Below, piece by piece: positions 9,255 to 17,664 of a DNA stretch of 64,000 bases. The notes beneath the pieces were generated by a model. That model had not been told where the DNA came from and searched no databases. It worked only from the letters and a program-made list of their open reading frames with translations. Position 1 is the stretch's first letter, and each line of letters begins with the position of its first letter. Origin of the DNA: Streptomyces bambusae (lineage in GTDB: Bacteria; Actinomycetota; Actinomycetes; Streptomycetales; Streptomycetaceae); contig NZ_JAJAUZ010000002.1 in NCBI RefSeq assembly GCF_020532645.1, forward strand, positions 1 to 64,000. The letters run 5' to 3'. Position numbers and translations under genes: made by a program.

Positions 9255-12200
9255 ATGGCCTCCCTGACGTCTCAGGCGTCTCAGACGTCGCAGGCATCCG
9301 GTCCTGGTACCGCCCCCGGCCCGTCCGTCGTCCGGCTGCCGCTGTCGGCGGCGCAGCGCGACATCTGGATGGCCCACGACCTCGACCCGACGGGCTGCCG
9401 GTACAACATCGGCGAGTACCAGGAGATCCGCGGCGCGGTGGATCCGGAGCGGTTCGCGGCGGCCTGGCTGCAACTGGTCCGCGAGGCGGACGCGCTGCGC
9501 GTACGGGGAACGGAGTGCGACGAGGACGGCGTATGGCAGTTGCTGGCGGACGGGCCGGGTGACCGGCGGCTGGAGTGCGTGGACCTGACCGGCGCGGGGG
9601 ATCCGCCGGCCCGGGCCCGCGCGTGGGCCGAGGCGGCGGTGGCCGCACCGTTCGACCTGGCGGCGGGGCCGCTGTCGCGGCATGCGCTGCTCAAGCTCGG
9701 CGACGAGCACTTCTGCTACGTGAAGAGCTACCACCACCTGGTGCTCGACGGCATGGGCTCGGCGCTGCTGGACCGGCGGCTGGCCGAGCTGTACGAGCGG
9801 GCGCTGGCGGACGAGCCGTGGGGGCCGTCGCCGTTCGGGACGCTGCCGGAGCTGCTCGACGAGGACGCCGCGCACCGGGCGTCGGACGAGGCGGCGGCGG
9901 ACCGTCTGCACTGGGCCGAGCACCTGGCGGGTGTCCCGGAGACCCCGCGGATCGCCGAGGGCCGTACCCCGGTCGCGGCGGCCGACGGGCCGGCGCTGCC
10001 GTTCGTACGGCGTACGGCCGTGCTGGACCCGGAGCGGACCGAGCGGCTGCGGGCCGCGGCCCGCGGGTACCGGACGCGCTGGTCGATGCTGATGGTGGCG
10101 CTGGTCGCGGGGTACGTGCACCGGATCAGCGGGCGGACCGAGCTGCTGCTGGGGCTGCCGGTGACCGGGCGGACCACGGATCTGACCCGCCGGACGCCGG
10201 GGATGTCGTCGAACGTGGTGCCGCTGCGGGTGCGGGTCGCGCCCGGCGACACGCTGGGCGGGCTGGTGCGGGCAGTGGTGGCGGAGACCCGGCACGGCCT
10301 GGCGCACCAGCGCACCCGGTACGAGGACATGTGCCGTGACCTGGGGCTCGCCGACGGTGAGCGGCGGCTGACCGCGCCGCTGGTCAACATCATGGCCTTC
10401 GCCCCGGACCTGGCGTTCGGTGGGCTGCCGACGCTGGCGCACAACCTGAGCAACGGGCCGGTGGAGGACCTGGCGATCGGGGTGTACGACCTGGGTCCGC
10501 GGACGGGTCTGCGGATCGACTTCGACGCCGCGCCGGAGGTGTGTGACGTCGAGGCGGTCGCGGGGCACCAGGACCGGTTCCTGCAGTTCGTCGACGAGGC
10601 GCTCGGCTCGCCCGAACTCGCCCTCCGGGACATCGGATTGCTGGATGCGGTGGAGCGGCGGCTGGTGCTGGAGGAGTGGTCCGGCACGTCGGTGGAGATC
10701 GAAGACCGTTCGCTGGCCGCCCTGTTCGAGGAACAGGCGCGGATCCGGCCGGAGCATCCGGCGGTGGTCTTCGAGGAGAAGACCGTCGGATACAGGGAGC
10801 TGAACGAGCGCGCCAACCGGCTCGCCCACCATCTGGCCGCGGCGGGACTGCGGCGCGGGGACATCGCGGGCGTACTGATCGAGCGCGGCATCGAGTTCGC
10901 CGTCGCCATCCTCGCCGTGATCAAAACCGGCGCCGGATACGCCCTCCTGGATCCAGAATTCCCGGACGAGCGGCTGCAGAACACGGCGCTGGACGCCGCC
11001 GTCACCATGCTCGTCACGGACGCCGGCCAGGGGGCGCGGCTGAGCGGGCCGTGGCGGACGGTCCGCGTGGACGAAGAGGCCGTGCACATCGCGGGGCGGC
11101 CGGCGCGCGACCTCGCCACCGTGCTGACCGGGGACGACGTGGCGTGCGTGATGTTCACGTCGGGATCGACCGGACGCCCCAAGGGCATCCTCTCCTCCCA
11201 CCGCAACCTCATCTCCACCCTCACCGCCCAGACCTACTGCACCTTCGGACCCACCGAAACCTTCCTCCAATGCTCACCCGTCTCCTGGGACGCCTTCAGC
11301 CTCGAATACTGGGGCGCCCTCCTCCACGGCGGCACCACCATCCTCCAACCCGGACAACGCCCCGAACCCACCCACATCACCGAACTCACCACCCGCCACT
11401 CGGTGACCATGCTCCAACTCTCCTCCACCCTCTTCAACCACCTCACCGACGAACACCCCCACACCTTCACCACCACCCACACCACCTACACCGGCGGCGA
11501 ACCCGCCAGCCCCACCCACACCCACAAACTCCACCAACACCACCCCCACCTCACCATCACCAACGGCTACGGCCCCGCCGAATCCATGGGCTTCACCACC
11601 ACCCACACCATCCAACCCACCACCACACCACCCACCACCCACCCCATCGGCACCCCCCTCACCAACAAACACACCTACATCCTCGACACCCACCTCAACC
11701 CCACACCCCCCGGAACCACCGGCGAGCTCTACCTCACCGGACACGGCCTCGCCCACGGCTACCACCACCAACCCACCACCACCGCAACCCACTTCATCCC
11801 AAACCCCTACGGACCCCCCGGCACCCGCCTCTACCGCACCGGAGACCGGGCGTACTGGGACGCCGACGGCCGGCTGCACTACGCGGGCCGCACCGACGCC
11901 CAGATCAAGATCCGCGGCTTCCGCGTCGAGCCGACCGAGATCGAGACCACGCTCACCACGCACCCGCGGATCGCGCAGGCGGCGGTCACCACCCACCCGG
12001 ACCGGCACGGCATCCCGCAGCTCATCGCGTACGTCACCGCCGAGAGCGGGGCCGGGGGCGGGGCGCCGGGTCCGCAGGAGATCCGGACCTGGCTGCGGAC
12101 CCTGCTGCCGGACCACATGGTCCCGTCGTTCGTGACCGTGCTCGACCGGATCCCGTTCACCGCCAACGGCAAGATCGACAAGCGGGCGCTGCCCGCGCCG

Positions 12201-15200
12201 GTGATCGGCACCGTCGACGGCCGCGCGCCGCGCACCCCGCTGGAGGAGATCCTCTGCGGGCTGTTCACGGAGATGCTGGCCGCGCCGGCGCCGCTGACCA
12301 TCGACGACAACTTCTTCGACCTCGGCGGGCATTCGATGCTGGCGGCCCGGCTGACCAGCCGGATCGGCGCCGCGCTCAGCACCCGGCTGACGGTCCGCGA
12401 CATCTTCCAGTCCCCCACCCCGGCCCTGCTCGCCGAGCACCTGGGGGTCCGCGCGGGGCGCCGCGCGCTGCCTCCGCTGGCGGCGTCCGCCCGCAGCTGC
12501 GAGCTGCCGCCGCTGTCGTTCGCGCAGCAGCGGCTGTGGCTGGTCGCGGACATGCAACAGGACGGGGCGGGCGGGACGGCGTACAACGTGCCGATGTCGG
12601 TGCGGCTGTCGGGCCGGCTTGACGTGGTGGCACTGCGGGCGGCCTTCGCGGACGTGGTGGCCCGGCACGAGCCGCTGCGCACGGTGTTCGTACGGGTGGA
12701 CGGCGAGCCGCGGCAGCGGGTGCTGACGGCGGGTCCGGAGCGGCTGTCGTTCGAGCACCGGATGGTCGCACCGGGGGGGCTGGACGCGGAGCGGACGGCG
12801 GCGGCCGGGTACGCGTTCGACCTGGGGTCCGAGTGCCCGCTGCGGGTGACCCTGTTCCAGACCGGCGAGGACGCGTACGAGCTGCTGGTCGTGCTGCACC
12901 ACATCGCGACGGACGGGCAGTCGCTGCGGCCGCTGTTCGGGGACCTGGCCACCGCGTACGCGGCCCGGCTGGCCGGCGCGGAACCGCAGTGGCCGGCCGA
13001 ACTGCCCCTGCGGTACGCCGACTTCGCGCAGTGGCAGCGCCGGGCGCTGGGGGACGCGGCCGACCCGGAGAGCCTCCTCGCGCAGGACCTGGCGCACTGG
13101 CGGTCCGCGCTGGCGGGGCTGCCGGAGGAGCTGGGGCTGACGCTGGACCGGCCGCGGCCGGCGGTGGCTTCGCACCGCGGTGGTGCGGTGCCGGTGGACT
13201 TCGGGCCGGAGCTGTACGGGCGGATCGCGGAGCTGGCCCGCGCGGAGCGGTGCACGCCGTTCATGGTGGTGCACGCGGCGCTGGCGGCGCTGCTGACCCG
13301 GCTGGGGGCCGGCACGGACCTGCCGATCGGCGCGCCGGTGGCGGGGCGAAGTGACGAGGGCCTGGCGGGCCTGGTGGGCTTCTTCGTGAACACGGTGGTG
13401 CTGCGCACGGACACCTCGCAGAACCCGAGCTTCCGGGAGCTGCTGGGCCGGGTGCGGGCGGCGGACCTGGATGCGTACGCGCATCAGGAGAGCCCGTTCG
13501 ACCTGGTGCTGGAGGCGGTGAACCCGCAGCGGTCGCTGGCGCGGCATCCGCTGTTCCAGGTGTGCCTGGCACTGGAGGCGGGGGCGCCGGCGGGGCTGGA
13601 GCTGGCGGGCGTACGGACGCTGCGGACGGCGCCGGTGTCCAACGGTTCGGCCAAGTTCGACCTGGAGTTCCTGCTGTCGGGGAGCGAGGCGGAGGGGCTG
13701 TCGGGTGCCGTGGTGTACGCGGCGGACCTGTTCGACCGGTCGAGCGTGGAGCGGATGGCCGCGATGCTGCGGCGGACGCTGGAGCAGGCGGTCGCCGATC
13801 CCGGACTGACGCTCGGCGAGCTGGAGTTGCTGGATGCGGTGGAGCGGCGGCTGGTGCTGGAGGAGTGGTCCGGCACGTCGGTGGAGATCGAAGACCGTTC
13901 GCTGGCCGCCCTGTTCGAGGAACAGGCGCGGATCCGGCCGGAGCATCCGGCGGTGGTCTTCGAGGAGAAGACCGTCGGATACAGGGAGCTGAACGAGCGC
14001 GCCAACCGGCTCGCCCACCATCTGGCCGCGGCGGGACTGCGGCGCGGGGACATCGCGGGCGTACTGATCGAGCGCGGCATCGAGTTCGCCGTCGCCATCC
14101 TCGCCGTGATCAAAACCGGCGCCGGATACGCCCTCCTGGATCCAGAATTCCCGGACGAGCGGCTGCAGAACACGGCGCTGGACGCCGCCGTCACCATGCT
14201 CGTCACGGACGCCGGCCAGGGGGCGCGGCTGAGCGGGCCGTGGCGGACGGTCCGCGTGGACGAAGAGGCCGTGCACATCGCGGGGCGGCCGGCGCGCGAC
14301 CTCGCCACCGTGCTGACCGGGGACGACGTGGCGTGCGTGATGTTCACGTCGGGATCGACCGGACGCCCCAAGGGCATCCTCTCCTCCCACCGCAACCTCA
14401 TCTCCACCCTCACCGCCCAGACCTACTGCACCTTCGGACCCACCGAAACCTTCCTCCAATGCTCACCCGTCTCCTGGGACGCCTTCAGCCTCGAATACTG
14501 GGGCGCCCTCCTCCACGGCGGCACCACCATCCTCCAACCCGGACAACGCCCCGAACCCACCCACATCACCGAACTCACCACCCGCCACTCGGTGACCATG
14601 CTCCAACTCTCCTCCACCCTCTTCAACCACCTCACCGACGAACACCCCCACACCTTCACCACCACCCACACCACCTACACCGGCGGCGAACCCGCCAGCC
14701 CCACCCACACCCACAAACTCCACCAACACCACCCCCACCTCACCATCACCAACGGCTACGGCCCCGCCGAATCCATGGGCTTCACCACCACCCACACCAT
14801 CCAACCCACCACCACACCACCCACCACCCACCCCATCGGCACCCCCCTCACCAACAAACACACCTACATCCTCGACACCCACCTCAACCCCACACCCCCC
14901 GGAACCACCGGCGAGCTCTACCTCACCGGACACGGCCTCGCCCACGGCTACCACCACCAACCCACCACCACCGCAACCCACTTCATCCCAAACCCCTACG
15001 GACCCCCCGGCACCCGCCTCTACCGCACCGGGGATCTGGTACGGCGGCGGATCGGCGGCGAGCTGGAGTACGTGGGGCGCGCCGACCAGCAGGTGAAGAT
15101 CCGCGGGTTCCGCGTCGAGCCCGGCGAGGTGGAGGCGGCGCTGCTCGGCTGCACCGGGGTCGCACAGGCCACCGTCCAGGTGCGCGAGGACGTGCCGGGG

Positions 15201-15725
15201 CAGAAGCGGCTGGTGGGGTACGTCGTCCCGGAGCAGGGCGACGGAGCGGACGGCGACGGCGCCACCACGCCGGCCGCGCTGCGGGAGCGGCTGCGCCGGG
15301 TGCTGCCGGACCACATGGTCCCCGCGCAGGTCGTGGTCCTGGAGCGGATGCCGTTCACCGCGAACGGGAAGATCGACAAGCGGGCGCTGCCCGCCCCCGC
15401 CGTCGGTGTGGCCGACGGCCGCGCCCCGCGCACCCCGGTGGAGGAGACCCTCTGCGCCCTGTTCGCCGAGGTGCTCGGCGCCGGCTGCCGGACTCCGACC
15501 ATCGACGACAACTTCTTCGACCTCGGCGGGCACTCCCTGCTCGCCTCCCGGCTGACCGGCCGGATCGGCACCACCCTCGACACCCGGCTGACCACCCGGG
15601 ACGTCTTCCAGCACCCCACCCCCGCCGCCCTCGCCGCGCACCTCGCGGAGCGCGGGGCGGCCCCGGCCAAACGCGCCCGGCCCGCCCTGCGCCGCCGCAC
15701 CCACACCGATCGGAGAGACTCGTGA
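9255..15725 (+). CDS. NRPS-1, dimodular, C-A-T-C-A-T
   Basis: A 2156-residue nonribosomal peptide synthetase. Order by residue: C1 about 28-450 (active motif HHLVLDG), A1 about 461-970, T1 with GGHSM near 1023, C2 from about 1084 (HHIATDG), A2 from about 1524, T2 with GGHSL near 2090. The opening C domain resembles EntF-type domains (LSAAQRDIWMAHDL). Both A domains keep [14 protein letters not shown] and NGKIDK. Aligned by eye their binding-pocket residues are identical, DALQYGGGFK, so they should load the same unrecognised residue. A 1205-bp stretch is identical in the two A domains. The ATG at 9255 follows AAGGAG and is preferred over the in-frame GTG at 9234. The stop overlaps the thioesterase start by four bases. 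Confidence 0.95.
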   Translation: MASLTSQASQTSQASGPGTAPGPSVVRLPLSAAQRDIWMAHDLDPTGCRYNIGEYQEIRGAVDPERFAAAWLQLVREADALRVRGTECDEDGVWQLLADGPGDRRLECVDLTGAGDPPARARAWAEAAVAAPFDLAAGPLSRHALLKLGDEHFCYVKSYHHLVLDGMGSALLDRRLAELYERALADEPWGPSPFGTLPELLDEDAAHRASDEAAADRLHWAEHLAGVPETPRIAEGRTPVAAADGPALPFVRRTAVLDPERTERLRAAARGYRTRWSMLMVALVAGYVHRISGRTELLLGLPVTGRTTDLTRRTPGMSSNVVPLRVRVAPGDTLGGLVRAVVAETRHGLAHQRTRYEDMCRDLGLADGERRLTAPLVNIMAFAPDLAFGGLPTLAHNLSNGPVEDLAIGVYDLGPRTGLRIDFDAAPEVCDVEAVAGHQDRFLQFVDEALGSPELALRDIGLLDAVERRLVLEEWSGTSVEIEDRSLAALFEEQARIRPEHPAVVFEEKTVGYRELNERANRLAHHLAAAGLRRGDIAGVLIERGIEFAVAILAVIKTGAGYALLDPEFPDERLQNTALDAAVTMLVTDAGQGARLSGPWRTVRVDEEAVHIAGRPARDLATVLTGDDVACVMFTSGSTGRPKGILSSHRNLISTLTAQTYCTFGPTETFLQCSPVSWDAFSLEYWGALLHGGTTILQPGQRPEPTHITELTTRHSVTMLQLSSTLFNHLTDEHPHTFTTTHTTYTGGEPASPTHTHKLHQHHPHLTITNGYGPAESMGFTTTHTIQPTTTPPTTHPIGTPLTNKHTYILDTHLNPTPPGTTGELYLTGHGLAHGYHHQPTTTATHFIPNPYGPPGTRLYRTGDRAYWDADGRLHYAGRTDAQIKIRGFRVEPTEIETTLTTHPRIAQAAVTTHPDRHGIPQLIAYVTAESGAGGGAPGPQEIRTWLRTLLPDHMVPSFVTVLDRIPFTANGKIDKRALPAPVIGTVDGRAPRTPLEEILCGLFTEMLAAPAPLTIDDNFFDLGGHSMLAARLTSRIGAALSTRLTVRDIFQSPTPALLAEHLGVRAGRRALPPLAASARSCELPPLSFAQQRLWLVADMQQDGAGGTAYNVPMSVRLSGRLDVVALRAAFADVVARHEPLRTVFVRVDGEPRQRVLTAGPERLSFEHRMVAPGGLDAERTAAAGYAFDLGSECPLRVTLFQTGEDAYELLVVLHHIATDGQSLRPLFGDLATAYAARLAGAEPQWPAELPLRYADFAQWQRRALGDAADPESLLAQDLAHWRSALAGLPEELGLTLDRPRPAVASHRGGAVPVDFGPELYGRIAELARAERCTPFMVVHAALAALLTRLGAGTDLPIGAPVAGRSDEGLAGLVGFFVNTVVLRTDTSQNPSFRELLGRVRAADLDAYAHQESPFDLVLEAVNPQRSLARHPLFQVCLALEAGAPAGLELAGVRTLRTAPVSNGSAKFDLEFLLSGSEAEGLSGAVVYAADLFDRSSVERMAAMLRRTLEQAVADPGLTLGELELLDAVERRLVLEEWSGTSVEIEDRSLAALFEEQARIRPEHPAVVFEEKTVGYRELNERANRLAHHLAAAGLRRGDIAGVLIERGIEFAVAILAVIKTGAGYALLDPEFPDERLQNTALDAAVTMLVTDAGQGARLSGPWRTVRVDEEAVHIAGRPARDLATVLTGDDVACVMFTSGSTGRPKGILSSHRNLISTLTAQTYCTFGPTETFLQCSPVSWDAFSLEYWGALLHGGTTILQPGQRPEPTHITELTTRHSVTMLQLSSTLFNHLTDEHPHTFTTTHTTYTGGEPASPTHTHKLHQHHPHLTITNGYGPAESMGFTTTHTIQPTTTPPTTHPIGTPLTNKHTYILDTHLNPTPPGTTGELYLTGHGLAHGYHHQPTTTATHFIPNPYGPPGTRLYRTGDLVRRRIGGELEYVGRADQQVKIRGFRVEPGEVEAALLGCTGVAQATVQVREDVPGQKRLVGYVVPEQGDGADGDGATTPAALRERLRRVLPDHMVPAQVVVLERMPFTANGKIDKRALPAPAVGVADGRAPRTPVEETLCALFAEVLGAGCRTPTIDDNFFDLGGHSLLASRLTGRIGTTLDTRLTTRDVFQHPTPAALAAHLAERGAAPAKRARPALRRRTHTDRRDS
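10638..11842 (+). repeat. 1205-bp identical direct repeat, copy 1 (A1 core)
   Basis: This segment of the first adenylation domain is, as read, base-for-base identical to 13827-15031, offset 3189. It covers the end of the C-A linker and the A domain up to the A7 motif YRTGD. The identity starts and stops abruptly: outside it the two A domains diverge at once. This indicates recent duplication or gene conversion within the gene. Confidence 0.95.
13827..15031 (+). repeat. 1205-bp identical direct repeat, copy 2 (A2 core)
   Basis: Second copy of the repeated A-domain core in NRPS-1, identical to 10638-11842. In both copies the second half (from about SGSTGRPKG onward) is C-rich and G-poor, giving many His, Thr and Pro codons (CAC, ACC, CCC). 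That composition ends exactly at the repeat end, where normal Streptomyces codon use resumes. Confidence 0.95.
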
Positions 15726-16507
15726 CCCACACCCCGCACCCCGCGCCCGAAGACGTCGTCTGGGACCTGCCGGGTACCGCCCCGCACCGCCTGTCGCTGC
15801 TGGTGCTCCCGCACGCCGGGGGCAACGCCCACGCCTACGCCGAGTGGCGCGAGCACCTGCCGGCCGACGTCCGGCTGCTGATCGGCCAGTACCCCGGGCG
15901 CGGCGCCCGGTTCTCGGAGCCGCTGCCGGAGTCGGTGGACGACCTGGCCGGCCCGGTCGTGGCGGCGCTGCCCGCCGATGCGGGCGAGCTGGTGGTGCTC
16001 GGCCACAGCATGGGCTCGCTGGTCGCCTTCGAGGTGGTCCGCGCCCTCCAGGCCGCCGGCCGGACCCCGCGGGCGCTGATCGCCTCCGCGTGCCGGGCGC
16101 CGTTCCTGGCGAACCCGTGCGCCGTGCACCCCGAGCTCCTCGACGACGACGCCCTGGTGGCGGCGATCAAGGAGCGCGGCGGCACCGACGACGGCATCCT
16201 CGACGAGCCGGAGCTGCGCGAGATCGTGCTGCCGTCGATCCGCGCGGACTTCGCCATCGACGACGTGTACTGCTGCGCCGACCGCGGGGTGCGGGTGGCC
16301 TGCCCGGTGACGGTGATCGGCGGCGACGCCGACCCGGTGGCCCCGGCCGAGAACCTCCACCACTGGTCCGAGGTGACCGACCACGGCTTCACCCGGCAGG
16401 TGCTGCCCGGCGGCCACTTCTACTTCCAGCAGCAGCTGCCGGCCTTCTTCGCCCTGGTGAACCCGGTGCTGGAGGCCGCCGCCCCGGCCGCCGCCGGCGC
16501 GCGCTGA
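15722..16507 (+). CDS. Type II (editing) thioesterase
   Basis: A 261-residue alpha/beta hydrolase of the NRPS-associated external thioesterase family, which clears misloaded or stalled carrier domains. Visible features are the oxyanion region LPHAGGNAHAY, the nucleophile elbow GHSMGS with Ser near residue 98, an Asp in IGGDADPV and a His in PGGHFYF. Its GTG start overlaps the NRPS-1 stop codon (GTGA), which implies translational coupling. A separate integrated TE ends NRPS-3, so this one is for repair, not release. Confidence 0.93.
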   Translation: MTHTPHPAPEDVVWDLPGTAPHRLSLLVLPHAGGNAHAYAEWREHLPADVRLLIGQYPGRGARFSEPLPESVDDLAGPVVAALPADAGELVVLGHSMGSLVAFEVVRALQAAGRTPRALIASACRAPFLANPCAVHPELLDDDALVAAIKERGGTDDGILDEPELREIVLPSIRADFAIDDVYCCADRGVRVACPVTVIGGDADPVAPAENLHHWSEVTDHGFTRQVLPGGHFYFQQQLPAFFALVNPVLEAAAPAAAGAR

Positions 16508-16624
16508 CCGACTGCGGCGCCTCCCCGGGCCGCGGCACCTCCCCCGGCCGCGGGGGCCGCCCCCATCGCCTCGATCGCCCTGATCGCACCGATCTTCCAG
16601 ACTTCAGAATCCGAGGAAGCACCC

Positions 16625-17659
16625 ATGACCACCTTTGCCGACGCCTCCACCGCGACCGGGATCGTCCCGGTGCGCGAGCCCGGGAAGCCCGTCGTCGTGC
16701 ACACGCCGGAGTTCGGCTCGATGGCCGAGGCCGCCGCCTGGCTGAGCACGCACCGTGCCGCCATCCAGGCCGAGTTGCACCGGTCCGGCGCCGTCCTGCT
16801 GCGCGGCATGCCGGTGACCGACGCCGCCTCCTTCGCCACCGCCCGGGACGCCCTGATCCAGGAGCGGGCCGGGTACAAGGAGAAGGCCACCCCCCGCACC
16901 GACTTCGGCGAGGGCGTGTTCTCCTCCACCGACCTGCCGGCCGTCCAGCCGATCCGGCTGCACAACGAGAACAGCTACACCCTCGACTTCCCCGGCGTGC
17001 TGCTGTTCGGCTGCGTGACGGCCCCCGCGGAGGGCGGCGCGACCACGGTCGGCGACATGCGCGAGGCGCTGCGGCTGCTGCCGGCGGACCTGGCCGAGCG
17101 GTTCGCCCGGGCCGGCTGGCTGCTCGTGCGCAACTACTCGGAGCTGGCCGGGCTGCCCTGGTACAAGACGTTCGCCACCGAGGACAAGGCGGTCGCGGAG
17201 GCGTACTGCCGGGAGAACACGGTGGGTTACACGTGGCTGGACGACGACTCGATGCGCACCGAACAGCGCCGGTCGGCGATCGTCACGCACCCGGTGACCG
17301 GCGAGAAGGTGTGGTTCAACCACTTCGCGTTCTGGAACAGCCGGACCCTCGACGAGGACGTCCGCGAGGTGCTGCTCGACACCTACGGCGCGGACGGCCT
17401 TCCGTTCAACACCTATCTGGGCGACGGGACTTCGCTGACCGACGCCGAGGTCGACACCGTCAACGAGGTGTACGACCGGGTCACGGTCCGCGAGACCTGG
17501 CAGGTGGGCGACGTGATGCTCGTCGACAACATCCTGTGCGCGCACGGCCGCGAGGCCTACGCCGGGGACCGGAAGATCCTCGTCGCCATGGGCGAGCCGG
17601 TCGCGCTGGCCGACTGCCGTCCCGAGACCGCCCCTTCGACCACCCGCCACGGGGAGTGA
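16625..17659 (+). CDS. TauD/SyrP-like Fe(II)/2-oxoglutarate oxygenase
   Basis: A 344-residue member of the TauD/TfdA oxygenases, in the subgroup that hydroxylates amino acids during NRPS synthesis (SyrP, KtzO, VioC-type). The iron ligands are visible as H-x-E in LHNENSYT (near residue 113) and the distal His in CAHGRE (near 306), with a following Arg in GDRKILVA for 2-oxoglutarate. It lies five bases upstream of the free-standing A-T didomain gene, so the likely substrate is the aminoacyl group on that carrier. The A-T code looks glutamine-like, so beta-hydroxyglutamine is the working prediction. Free amino acid or another carrier are alternatives. Confidence 0.85.
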   Translation: MTTFADASTATGIVPVREPGKPVVVHTPEFGSMAEAAAWLSTHRAAIQAELHRSGAVLLRGMPVTDAASFATARDALIQERAGYKEKATPRTDFGEGVFSSTDLPAVQPIRLHNENSYTLDFPGVLLFGCVTAPAEGGATTVGDMREALRLLPADLAERFARAGWLLVRNYSELAGLPWYKTFATEDKAVAEAYCRENTVGYTWLDDDSMRTEQRRSAIVTHPVTGEKVWFNHFAFWNSRTLDEDVREVLLDTYGADGLPFNTYLGDGTSLTDAEVDTVNEVYDRVTVRETWQVGDVMLVDNILCAHGREAYAGDRKILVAMGEPVALADCRPETAPSTTRHGE

Positions 17660-17664
17660 CCCAC

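Noticed and set aside
11184..11842. CAC/ACC-rich tract considered as a low-complexity or non-coding repeat
   Set aside because: The frame stays open and encodes conserved A-domain motifs, so it is coding with unusual codon bias.
8220..14459. Two long minus-strand frames (about 1016 and 1061 codons) opposite NRPS-1, with identical starts
   Set aside because: They are mirror images of the repeated A-domain core; the plus strand encodes intact NRPS motifs.
13562..15700. Plus-strand frame in NRPS-1 continuing in frame into the thioesterase
   Set aside because: Its protein is an Arg/His/Pro-rich out-of-frame reading; only the part from the GTG at 15722 is a real gene.
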